From assembly GCA_013400115.1 (NCBI GenBank), contig VXBP01002815.1, forward strand, positions 558,001-622,000: 64,000 nt of DNA. Reading direction: 5' to 3'. A program made the translations under genes and the position numbers. Under the pieces are notes generated by a model. That model was given only the letters and a program-made list of their open reading frames with translations, was not told the origin of the DNA and searched no databases. Shown here in pieces: positions 57,001 to 64,000 of this stretch. Each line of letters begins with the position of its first letter. Position 1 is the stretch's first letter. Source of the stretch: Rhinopomastus cyanomelas (Eukaryota; Chordata; Aves; Bucerotiformes; Rhinopomastidae).

Positions 57001-60000
57001 TTGCCCTTTTGTGCACGTCTGGTTTCTAATAGCGCTTGGCAGCTGGTTGTGGTTTCTCTCCTCCAGCTTTGTTTGCTGATTGATGGCGATGCCTTTCCCA
57101 CCCCCCTGCTCTGTCCTCCTGCTTCTCGCCCTTCCCCAAATCCCAGGACAAGAGCAGCCTCCCCCCACCGCCCTCTGCTCACCAAACCCTCCTTCCCGGG
57201 CAGCATATGCGGGGAATTAGCTGTGTAAACAGGGGGTGCAATGGGGCTGGCATCAGCTGCCCAGGGAGGGGATGGGCTGCTGCCTGATGCTGGGGTGGGC
57301 AGCGAGGGACAACCACCTGAAGGAAGGTTGGAGTGAGGTGGATGTTGGTCTCTTCTCCTTGGTGACTAGAGACAGGACCAGAGGAAATGGGGTCAGGTTG
57401 TGCCAGGGAGGTTCAGACTGGATCTTAGGAAAGACTTCTTCCCTGAAAGAGTGGGGAGGCCTTGGAACAGGCTGCCCAAGGAGGGGGTAGAGGCACCGTC
57501 CCTGGAGAGGTGCAACAACTGGGCAGACATGGTGTTTCAGGAGATGGGTTATTGGTTGGAGGTTGTAGGGCGGACACTTGGGCTTCATGATCTTGAAGGT
57601 CTTTTCCAACCTTGATGATTCTCCCTTGAGGCACCACTTGACCATCCTTGGCAAGTCACAGGGAGCAGAGATGAGCCACGAGGTGTTGTGCAGGTGGCCA
57701 GGGGTGCCAAGTGCTGCTGGCACAGATTGGGATGTGGCTGGCAGCCAGCACGGTGGGCAAACACACCTGCCTGGGCTGGGTGAGTGCTCTGGCAGCTCCG
57801 GCTGCACGTGCCGGCTGCCACAGCTAAAGTCTGAAGTCCCTGCTCAGCTCACGCTGCACTCGTTCCCCATCACCCACTCCTCTCCACACACCTGCCACGT
57901 GCTGGGGACATTGCCCAGGATCTCCCCACCTGCTGCTCCCCATGGAGAAGGCAAGAGGATAGGGATGTTGAGGCAGAGTATTGTGGCTTGGCACCCTCCT
58001 TGGTCTGGAGCTGGTTGTGTGAAGGTGCCCAGCTCTCTGGTGCCATATCCATTTTGATAGGGGGTGAACTCACTGCTGGCACCCCAGAGCAGCTGATCCC
58101 CGGTGCTGCCCAGGGGATCAAGAGCCAGATGGCCTCAGCACCTTGATCCTCAAAGGTGCCTTTTCCTCTCTTTTCAGACCTTCATCTTCACAGATGGGGA
58201 GGATGAGGAGCTGAAGAAGCAAACACGTGAGTCTGTGGCACTTGTTCCTTTGCGTGTGTGACCTGCCTGGGTGCTCTGAGGAGCTCCTGCCCACGGAAAG
58301 GCTGGCAGGGAGCCAGCCTGGGAAACCCCAAAGAAGTCAGAACGCCACTGATACTCATCCCATAGAGATCTGGGCTGAGAACCAGGCATCTCGGTTCACT
58401 GATTGTGCTTCTACCTGAGGACAGGTTTCCTCCCCAGTAAGACCAGCCTACCTCCTGCATGATGCTTCGGGGAGGGAGCACACGAACTAACAGGGTTGGG
58501 TGCCTTTGCACCAGTTTGCTCCTGTAGTGAGCTGGGATTGATGGGTGATGTGGCCAGGGTTTCATGGGAGCATTTCCCTGGCAGCCCTTCCTCGGGGGCC
58601 AGGGTCAGTGCGGTCTTTTGTTCCCATGCAAATGGCTCCTTTTCAGCCTGGGAAGGAATTGCCTTTGAGCTGGGCCAGCAAACAGCAAACAACAGGTGGC
58701 CACTCCAGGAAAAGGCAGTGGGAATGGGGCAGGGGTTTGGCTGTCAGGGCCTGGAGAAGCCCCCTTGCAGATGCCCCATTGCAGACACCCCCTCGTTTCT
58801 GGGGTGGCTGATACGTGGCCCCAAGACGGGCAGCTGGGATATGGCTCCATCCTGGTGCATCTGCTGCGTCCATGTCACCTGCCTGATCTCANTCCGTGTG
58901 TTTGCGAGAACTTGCTTTCCCACCTCCTTCAGCCTCCTTCTGTTGGTTGGTTTCCCGTTTCCCCCCTCCTTTTCAAGCCCCAAAGGTCACTTGTAGCCCG
59001 GTCCCCAGGAACGCGTCCTCCTCCCCTCCCATTGAGCCTCCCAGCAGATCTGGGCTTTCCCCATCAGGCTCCCCGCCCGGGACCTGAGCAAACACGGGCC
59101 GGCCGGGTTAACCAGAGCAGCTGTATGCTAATAGCCACTGCTGCCCGCTTAACTCTCCTCCGCTGAGTAAAGTCAACCCCGCTATTGTACCCCGTCCTCA
59201 AACAAACCGCGCAGCCCCAGCGCCTTCGCGGGGCCGGCGACTGCGGGGTGGCACCCAGTTTCCAGCTCACTTGTAATTCATCATCCCCAGCGCTCGGGCT
59301 CCATCGCCTCCTGCTTTCCCCCTCCCCAGCCCTTTTGTCTTCCCTCCTTTGCCCTTTTGTGCACGTCTGGTTTCTAATAGCGCTTGGCAGCTGGTTGTGG
59401 TTTCTCTCCTCCAGCTTTGTTTGCTGATTGATGGCGATGCCTTTCCCACCCCCCTGCTCTGTCCTCCTGCTTCTCGCCCTTCCCCAAATCCCAGGACAAG
59501 AGCAGCCTCCCCCCACCGCCCTCTGCTCACCAAACCCTCCTTCCCGGGCAGCATATGTGGGGAATTAGTTGTGTAAACAGGGGGTGCAATGGGGCTGGCA
59601 TCAGCTGCCCAGGGAGGGGATGGGCTGCTGCCTGATGCTGGGGTGGGCAGCGAGGGACAACCACCTGAAGGAAGGTTGGAGTGAGGTGGATGTTGGTCTC
59701 TTCTCCTTGGTGACTAGAGACAGGACCAGAGGAAATGGGGTCAGGTTGTGCCAGGGAGGTTCAGACTGGATCTTAGGAAAGACTTCTTCCCTGAAAGAGT
59801 GGGGAGGCCTTGGAACAGGCTGCCCAAGGAGGGGGTAGAGGCACCGTCCCTGGAGAGGTGCAACAACTGGGCAGACATGGTGTTTCAGGAGATGGGTTAT
59901 TGGTTGGAGGTTGTAGGGCGGACACTTGGGCTTCATGATCTTGAAGGTCTTTTCCAACCTTGATGATTCTCCCTTGAGGCACCACTTGACCATCCTTGGC

Positions 60001-63000
60001 AAGTCACAGGGAGCAGAGATGAGCCACGAGGTGTTGTGCAGGTGGCCAGGGGTGCCAAGTGCTGCTGGCACAGATTGGGATGTGGCTGGCAGCCAGCACG
60101 GTGGGCAAACACACCTGCCTGGGCTGGGTGAGTGCTCTGGCAGCTCCGGCTGCACGTGCCGGCTGCCACAGCTAAAGTCTGAAGTCCCTGCTCAGCTCAC
60201 GCTGCACTCGTTCCCCATCACCCACTCCTCTCCACACACCTGCCACGTGCTGGGGACATTGCCCAGGATCTCCCCACCTGCTGCTCCCCATGGAGAAGGC
60301 AAGAGGATAGGGATGTTGAGGCAGAGTATTGTGGCTTGGCACCCTCCTTGGTCTGGAGCTGGTTGTGTGAAGGTGCCCAGCTCTCTGGTGCCATATCCAT
60401 TTTGATAGGGGGTGAACTCACTGCTGGCACCCCAGAGCAGCTGATCCCCGGTGCTGCCCAGGGGATCAAGAGCCAGATGGCCTCAGCACCTTGATCCTCA
60501 AAGGTGCCTTTTCCTCTCTTTTCAGACCTTCATCTTCACAGATGGGGAGGATGAGGAGCTGAAGAAGCAAACACGTGAGTCTGTGGCACTTGTTCCTTTG
60601 CGTGTGTGACCTGCCTGGGTGCTCTGAGGAGCTCCTGCCCACGGAAAGGCTGGCAGGGAGCCAGCCTGGGAAACCCCAAAGAAGTCAGAACGCCACTGAT
60701 ACTCATCCCATAGAGATCTGGGCTGAGAACCAGGCATCTCGGTTCACTGATTGTGCTTCTACCTGAGGACAGGTTTCCTCCCCAGTAAGACCAGCCTACC
60801 TCCTGCATGATGCTTCGGGGAGGGAGCACACGAACTAACAGGGTTGGGTGCCTTTGCACCAGTTTGCTCCTGTAGTGAGCTGGGATTGATGGGTGATGTG
60901 GCCAGGGTTTCATGGGAGCATTTCCCTGGCAGCCCTTCCTCGGGGGCCAGGGTCAGTGCGGTCTTTTGTTCCCATGCAAATGGCTCCTTTTCAGCCTGGG
61001 AAGGAATTGCCTTTGAGCTGGGCCAGCAAACAGCAAACAACAGGTGGCCACTCCAGGAAAAGGCAGTGGGAATGGGGCAGGGGTTTGGCTGTCAGGGCCT
61101 GGAGAAGCCCCCTTGCAGATGCCCCATTGCAGACACCCCCTCGTTTCTGGGGTGGCTGATACGTGGCCCCAAGACGGGCAGCTGGGATATGGCTCCATCC
61201 TGGTGCATCTGCTGCGTCCATGTCACCTGCCTGATCTCACAAGGGACCCAAAGTCATTGCCCCAAAATCTGTTCTTTGCCAAAATAATGTGGCCCAGAGG
61301 CCACCGAGCATTAGGTTCCCCTGCCCCTGGGATGTGTGTGGTGAAGCGCCAGTGCTGGAGCGTGTGGGGAGCTGCGGGATGCCCCGATGATGCTGGGCTC
61401 TGATGCCCGTCTCTTCCCTCAGGAAACGTCATCAACACCAACTGCTCGGCTGCCCACAGCCGCCAGGCCCTGTCCTGCAAGATGGCCGTGGAGTACGACA
61501 AGTTCATCGAGTCTGGCAGAAAGTGAGCGGCGACGGGGGCTGCTGTGAGGGGCAGCGGGGAGCTAGGGTGGGGGCATGGTGCAGACAGAGGCTGTTTGTG
61601 TTTTGGGGGTCAGGGGGGCTGCCCCAGCCCGGTGTGACATTGGTGCCACCGCAGGTGGTTCTGCCACGTGGATGATGACAACTATGTGAACGTGCGGATG
61701 CTGGTGAAGCTACTCTCCAGCTACCCCCACACTCAGGACATCTACATTGGGAAGCCCAGCCTGGACCGGCCCATCCAGGCTACAGAGAGGATCAGTGAGA
61801 ACAAGATGGTGAGTGAGGGGTGAGAGGCTGAGGTTGGCTGGACCGGGGCTGGGGTTTGCTCAGCAGGAGGAGGTCTCACTGCCATTGCTTCCCCTCTCTC
61901 ACAGCACCCAGTGCATTTCTGGTTTGCCACGGGCGGAGCGGGGTTCTGTATCAGCCGGGGGCTGGCACTGAAGATGAGCCCATGGGCCAGGTAAGAGCGT
62001 TGGCTTTGCTTCCCGTTGGGGTCTAATTGTGGTCCCAGCAGGGCACAGTGACATTTTTGAGGATGGATGTGGGGCTGTGTCGCATCTTCTTGTTCTCTTT
62101 GCCTGCTGAGGGTATCTACAAGGGGCTTGGAAACAAGCCGGGAAGGACTTTGATTCCCCCTAATTCTCTTCTAATTAGAGCTGGGCACACAGTGGCCAAG
62201 CCCAGACCCTGCAGGGTGCCTGTGTCCCCCGGCCTCTGCTCCTCTGCAGCCCCTCTTTGTCTCCCTGCAGCGGGGGCCATTTCATGAGCACCGCGGAGAA
62301 GATCCGCCTGCCCGACGACTGCACCATCGGCTACATCATCGAGTCTGTCCTGGGTGTGAAGCTCATCCGGAGCAACCTCTTCCACTCACACCTGGAGAAC
62401 CTCCACCAGGTGCCCAAGTCAGAGATCCACAAGCAGGTATCCCTGTCCTCATGCCCTGGTGGGGTGGATCAAGGAGTTGGGGTACATGGAGCTGACAAAT
62501 GGTTTCATACCGTCGCCTACAAAGTTGGCACTGGGACTAAGACATTGATTGCCAAGAGGGAAGGGCCTCAAGCTGCACCAGGGGAGGGTTAGTCTGGACA
62601 TTAGGAAGAATTCTTTTGTTGAAAGACTGATCAGGCCTTGGAAGAGGCTGCCCAGGTAGGGCGTTGTGTCACCATCCCTGGTGGTGCTTAGGGATCCGGT
62701 CTAGTGGTGAACTTGGTGCAATAGGGTTACGACTCGGAGTTTGATGAGCTCAAGGGTCTTTTCCAACCTGAACAAGTCTATGACTCTCTGACACATGAAC
62801 AGAACGTCAGCAGAGGTGGAAGACCCATTGGTCCACCTCTGTTGGATGATGCAGAGTGTGACTGGACTTTGAAGACCCCCTCAATGCTTCTGCTTGATCC
62901 CCGTGGCTGCGTCAGCCACTTTGACCCCCTCTGTGCTTCCCCTCCCTCCCAGGTCACGCTAAGCTATGGCATGTTTGAGAACAAGCGCAACTCCATCCAC

Positions 63001-63189
63001 ATGAAAGGAGCCTTCTCCGTTGAGGAGGACCCATCCAGGTGAGCTGAGGGTTCCTTGCCAACGCTAAGCCAGGGGTGCTATGGGGCCGCTGCCCCATGCT
63101 CAGCACCACTCCTCCTCCACAGGTTTCGCTCCGTGCACTGCCTGCTGTACCCCGACACGCCGTGGTGCCCTGCCAATGTGGTTTACTAG
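50611..63189 (+). CDS. LFNG: Lunatic fringe, O-fucosylpeptide 3-beta-N-acetylglucosaminyltransferase (8 coding exons)
   Basis: Coding exons are 50611-51012, 58178-58226 (identical copy at 60526-60574), 61423-61522, 61655-61808, 61905-61990, 62271-62436, 62953-63038 and 63123-63189. All introns are GT-AG and phases match, giving 369 residues, close to the roughly 360-380 usual for LFNG. Seen: N-terminal hydrophobic anchor (about residues 8-26), RARR processing site at 80-83, NCS glycosylation sequon at 157-159, DDD metal/UDP-GlcNAc-binding motif at 190-192, ATGGAGFCISRG block at 243-254, LPDDCT at 277-282 holding the likely catalytic aspartate, and cysteine-bearing C-terminus ending NVVY. Known of the family: a Golgi enzyme extending O-fucose on Notch EGF repeats with GlcNAc, biasing Notch toward Delta ligands in the somite clock and at boundaries. 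Lunatic is preferred over manic or radical fringe because the N-terminus (MLKSCGRKLL...) matches bird LFNG. The start is the ATG giving this anchor. The duplicated exon 2 breaks a naive gene model. Confidence 0.97.
54060..54240. promoter_or_regulatory. Enhancer-like block in LFNG intron 1 with SOX-type palindrome
   Basis: AT-rich islands (CCTTAATTACC, TTATTAAAAAATTATAGC, TTTGAAATTACAGTGG) stand out from GC-rich intron. ACAATGAGCTCATTGT at 54173-54188 is a perfect 16-bp palindrome of two facing SOX-like half sites. The call rests on motif content alone. Confidence 0.35.
55985..56180. promoter_or_regulatory. Enhancer-like block in LFNG intron 1 with MEF2- and SOX-type sites
   Basis: Contains ACAATTGT (56023-56030, palindromic SOX-like) and CTATTTATAG (56038-56047, a full match to the MEF2 consensus) eight bases apart, then GAGCTAATCAAGCAAACATT further on. 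The block is poor in repeats and shows the mixed AT/CpG texture of conserved non-coding elements. No conservation data are available to me. Confidence 0.35.
56735..56990. promoter_or_regulatory. CpG-rich enhancer-like block in LFNG intron 1 (repeated at 59083-59338)
   Basis: A dense CpG patch (GGGCCGGCCGGGTTAACC; CCTTCGCGGGGCCGGCGACT) next to AT-containing segments such as GCTGTATGCTAATAGCC and CTTGTAATTCATC. It could be an intronic enhancer or alternative promoter. It appears twice only because of the artefactual duplication. Confidence 0.3.
57310..57622 (+). mobile_element. CR1 fragment in LFNG intron 1 (copy 1)
   Basis: Plus-strand CR1 3' region: GAGACAGGACCAGAGGAAAT, then 'cttggaacaggctgcccaag' at 57462-57481, 'tgatcttgaaggtc' and the terminal CCAACCTTGATGATTCT. 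It keeps the usual end but has no intact frame. Confidence 0.9.
58178..58226 (+). CDS. LFNG: LFNG coding exon 2, first copy
   Basis: A 49-nt exon between acceptor TTTTCAG and donor GTGAGT, encoding TFIFTDGEDEELKKQT plus the first base of an Arg codon completed by GA at the start of exon 3. It lies inside the 2,347-bp duplicated block, and an identical exon sits 2,348 bp downstream. Only one can be used: joining both puts TGA in frame after nine sense codons of the second. Which copy annotation pipelines pick is arbitrary. Confidence 0.93.
58892..58892. other. Single N: assembly junction between duplicate copies
   Basis: One ambiguous base sits exactly between the end of copy 1 and the start of copy 2 of the 2,347-bp duplication. 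A single N at a perfect repeat boundary is the mark of a contig join or patched gap, not of natural sequence. Confidence 0.95.
59658..59970 (+). mobile_element. CR1 fragment in duplicated block (copy 2)
   Basis: The same CR1 fragment as at 57310-57622, carried along in the 2,347-bp duplication and not inserted independently. Confidence 0.9.
60526..60574 (+). CDS. LFNG: LFNG coding exon 2, second copy (likely assembly duplicate)
   Basis: Same 49 bases and same splice sites as 58178-58226. Intron 2 measured from this copy to exon 3 at 61423 is 848 bp and is continuous sequence with no gap, whereas the first copy is separated from exon 3 by the N at 58892. I treat one of the two copies as redundant. 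Confidence 0.85.
61423..61522 (+). CDS. LFNG: LFNG coding exon 3
   Basis: Acceptor CAG ends at 61422 and the donor is GTGAGC at 61523. The 100-nt exon covers residues from Arg151 (split codon) to Lys184 (split codon), including the NCS N-glycosylation sequon at residues 157-159 and the conserved CKMAVEYDKFIESG stretch that leads into the DDD motif of the next exon. Confidence 0.97.
61655..61808 (+). CDS. LFNG: LFNG coding exon 4 (DDD motif)
   Basis: Acceptor GCAG ends at 61654 and the donor is GTGAGT at 61809; 154 nt ending in phase 0 at Met235. It starts with WFCHVDDDNYVN: the DDD at residues 190-192 is the DxD-type motif that binds Mn2+ and UDP-GlcNAc in fringe enzymes. The rest (SSYPHTQDIYIGKPSLDRPI) is a highly conserved fringe block. 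Confidence 0.97.
61905..61990 (+). CDS. LFNG: LFNG coding exon 5
   Basis: Acceptor CACAG ends at 61904 and the donor is GTAAGA at 61991; 86 nt for residues 236-263 plus two bases of Ser264. It carries FWFATGGAGFCISRG, the glycine-rich core of the catalytic domain shared by fringe and related beta-1,3-glycosyltransferases. Confidence 0.97.
62271..62436 (+). CDS. LFNG: LFNG coding exon 6
   Basis: Acceptor TGCAG ends at 62270 and the donor is GTATCC at 62437; 166 nt ending in phase 0 at Gln319. It contains GGHFMSTAEKIRLPDDCTIG. The aspartates of LPDDCT correspond to the catalytic-base region known from fringe structures. The downstream NLFHSHLENL is typical of LFNG. Confidence 0.97.
62551..62788 (+). 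mobile_element. CR1 fragment in LFNG intron 6
   Basis: Plus-strand CR1 3' part in the 516-bp intron between exons 6 and 7: CAAGAGGGAAGGGCCTCAAG, then 'ggaagaggctgcccagg' near 62639 and 'gggtcttttccaacctg' near 62753. It makes up almost half of this intron and is in the same orientation as the gene. Confidence 0.88.
62953..63038 (+). CDS. LFNG: LFNG coding exon 7
   Basis: Acceptor CCCAG ends at 62952 and the donor is GTGAGC at 63039; 86 nt starting in phase 0 at Val320. It encodes the conserved LSYGMFENKRN block and SVEEDPS, with the Arg codon split across intron 7 (AG|G). Confidence 0.97.
63123..63189 (+). CDS. LFNG: LFNG coding exon 8, C-terminus and stop
   Basis: Acceptor CACAG ends at 63122. 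The exon encodes FRSVHCLLYPDTPWCPANVVY and stops at TAG 63187-63189. The two cysteines (HC and WC) are conserved in fringe proteins. Intron 7 is only 84 bp, and introns 3 and 4 are 132 and 96 bp, in keeping with compact bird genes. Confidence 0.96.
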
Positions 63190-64000
63190 GAGCCCCGAGT
63201 CTCCTCCAACCCCGTCCTGCGTCTCCCCGGTATCCGACGGGCGTGCGGGACCTGCGTGCGGGTGCGTCGGTCTGGCCTCGATGGACGGCCGGCCGGCTGT
63301 CGTTGCTGTGGTGTTGCACAGTGTGTGTGTACTGAAGGCTGCTGTGCGGCCCCGTGTCCCCTGACCCTCTCCTGGCTGCCCCCCGCCCGCTCCTGCTCCG
63401 GCTGGGACGGTGGAGAGGGTCGTGTCCTGAGCACTTAACCAGGGGCATCCCTGCGCGCCGGTGGGCCCCACGCTATGTGTGGGGAGCGACCGCAGGCGCT
63501 GTGGGGCTCTGCCTGCCCCCGGGCTTGCTTGTCCTTTGGCTTGTTGTCCTTTCCAATGTTCAGATTTCGGGTGTGTGCCTCCATCCCTCACCCCTACCCC
63601 CTGAACTCCTCACCTGCCCCCTTCTCTGTCCCAGCTCCAGTCTCAGCAGCAAAGCTCCGGCTCCTGGTTCCAGTGAGGGGTTATGGGTGGGCAGGGGAAC
63701 CCCCCCACCTCTGGCAGATGTTGCTCCAAGGTGCTGCGAAGCTGTGGGGTGCTCAACGGTCGCACTGGAGGGAGACAGAGTGGCTGCGAGCCAGTGTTGA
63801 TGTTGGCTCCATCTTCCAGAGCTCCCCACGTCTGGCTGAGCCTTTGCCAGCAGCATCGATCTGCGCAGTATTTATAGAGACCATTGCGAAGGGTTTCTAT
63901 AATTAGCTGGGGTGGGCTGTTCCAGGGGAGCCGTGTCTGCTCGTTGTCTCCCTTCAGTGCTGCCTTCCTGCCTGCTCCAGCTGCTGAGGAGCACCCCGAG
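63190..64000 (+). other. LFNG: LFNG 3' UTR, start only
   Basis: Non-coding sequence directly after the stop codon. No AATAAA or ATTAAA signal is seen before the window ends, so the 3' UTR probably runs past 64000. The stretch GTATTTATAGAGACC near 63869 and TTTCTATAATTAG near 63893 are its only AT-rich parts. In other vertebrates the Lfng 3' UTR helps make the cycling mRNA unstable, but I cannot identify specific destabilising sites here. Confidence 0.7.

Larger units (their letters stand above)
51013..58177 (+). other. LFNG: LFNG intron 1
   Basis: Large first intron, as in other LFNG genes. I see no further exon in it. It holds several AT-rich enhancer-like blocks (54060-54240, 55985-56180, 56735-56990), a 19-bp CR1 tail relic (TGATTCTATGATTCTATG, 55963-55980), a 17-bp motif (GGGACATGGCCATCAC) present twice at 54387-54420, the CR1 fragment at 57310 and the first half of the artefactual duplication from 56545. 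Confidence 0.8.
56545..58891 (+). repeat. Direct duplication, copy 1 (with LFNG exon 2)
   Basis: Starts at TCCGTGTGTTTGCGAGAAC and ends at TGCCTGATCTCA; the same 2,347 bases recur at a constant offset of 2,348. I noticed only two differences: C at 57210 and C at 57221, against T at 59558 and T at 59569. The copy contains late intron 1, a CR1 fragment, exon 2 and part of intron 2, and it ends exactly at the N. Confidence 0.97.
58893..61239 (+). repeat. Direct duplication, copy 2 (with LFNG exon 2)
   Basis: Near-identical to 56545-58891. After 61239 the sequence continues without a break through intron 2 into exon 3, so this copy is the one physically linked to the 3' half of LFNG, while copy 1 is the one linked to exon 1. 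That is what two overlapping contigs of the same locus would give. Confidence 0.97.

Noticed and set aside
56545..61239. Genuine segmental duplication creating a new LFNG isoform
   Set aside because: The N at the exact boundary, near identity, and a stop produced by joint splicing make an assembly artefact far more likely.
1..64000. Endogenous retrovirus or LTR element
   Set aside because: No paired terminal repeats, primer binding site or gag/pol-like frame is visible; the only reverse-transcriptase homology belongs to CR1.

Overview
The window is vertebrate nuclear DNA, almost certainly from a bird. Two things show this: many CR1-type LINE fragments in both orientations, with the typical 3' ends made of short ATTCTATGA-like repeats, and one clear protein-coding gene, LFNG (lunatic fringe), whose deduced protein closely resembles bird LFNG. 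There are no operons, ribosome binding sites, CRISPR arrays or other prokaryotic features.

Layout. Positions 1 to about 49.7 kb hold no protein-coding exon that I can recognise. This stretch has scattered CR1 tails, one longer CR1 copy with an open reverse-transcriptase C-terminus (37721-38515, minus strand), a 92-bp minisatellite (10733-10990), a long pure-pyrimidine (TCTTC)n array ending at an unresolved base (16143-16571), and several blocks that look like conserved developmental enhancers. Those enhancer calls rest on base composition and clustered transcription-factor-like motifs only. Long open frames here are explained by GC-rich sequence and show no domain. Two CR1 fragments in opposite orientation (49736-50092 minus, 50116-50361 plus) lie just upstream of the LFNG promoter.

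From about 50.46 kb to the end the window is LFNG on the plus strand: a CpG island with a TATA-like box, eight coding exons with canonical GT-AG introns, and the start of the 3' UTR. The deduced protein has 369 residues, with a type II membrane anchor, an RARR processing site, one NCS glycosylation site, the DDD metal-binding motif and the LPDDCT block of fringe glycosyltransferases. Fringe proteins add GlcNAc to O-fucose on Notch EGF repeats in the Golgi and so tune which ligands Notch answers to.

The most striking anomaly is a direct duplication of 2,347 bp (56545-58891 and 58893-61239), separated by exactly one N at 58892. I noticed only two base differences between the copies. It carries the end of intron 1, all of LFNG exon 2 and part of intron 2. 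This is most easily read as an assembly artefact (two haplotypes or overlapping contigs left unmerged) and not as a biological duplication. Splicing in both exon 2 copies would give an in-frame stop at once. I found no sign of a wholly new biological system. The best biological lead is a CpG-rich, enhancer-like block at 29.85-30.23 kb with two full-consensus RBPJ (Notch effector) sites, about 20 kb upstream of a gene known to be Notch-regulated.
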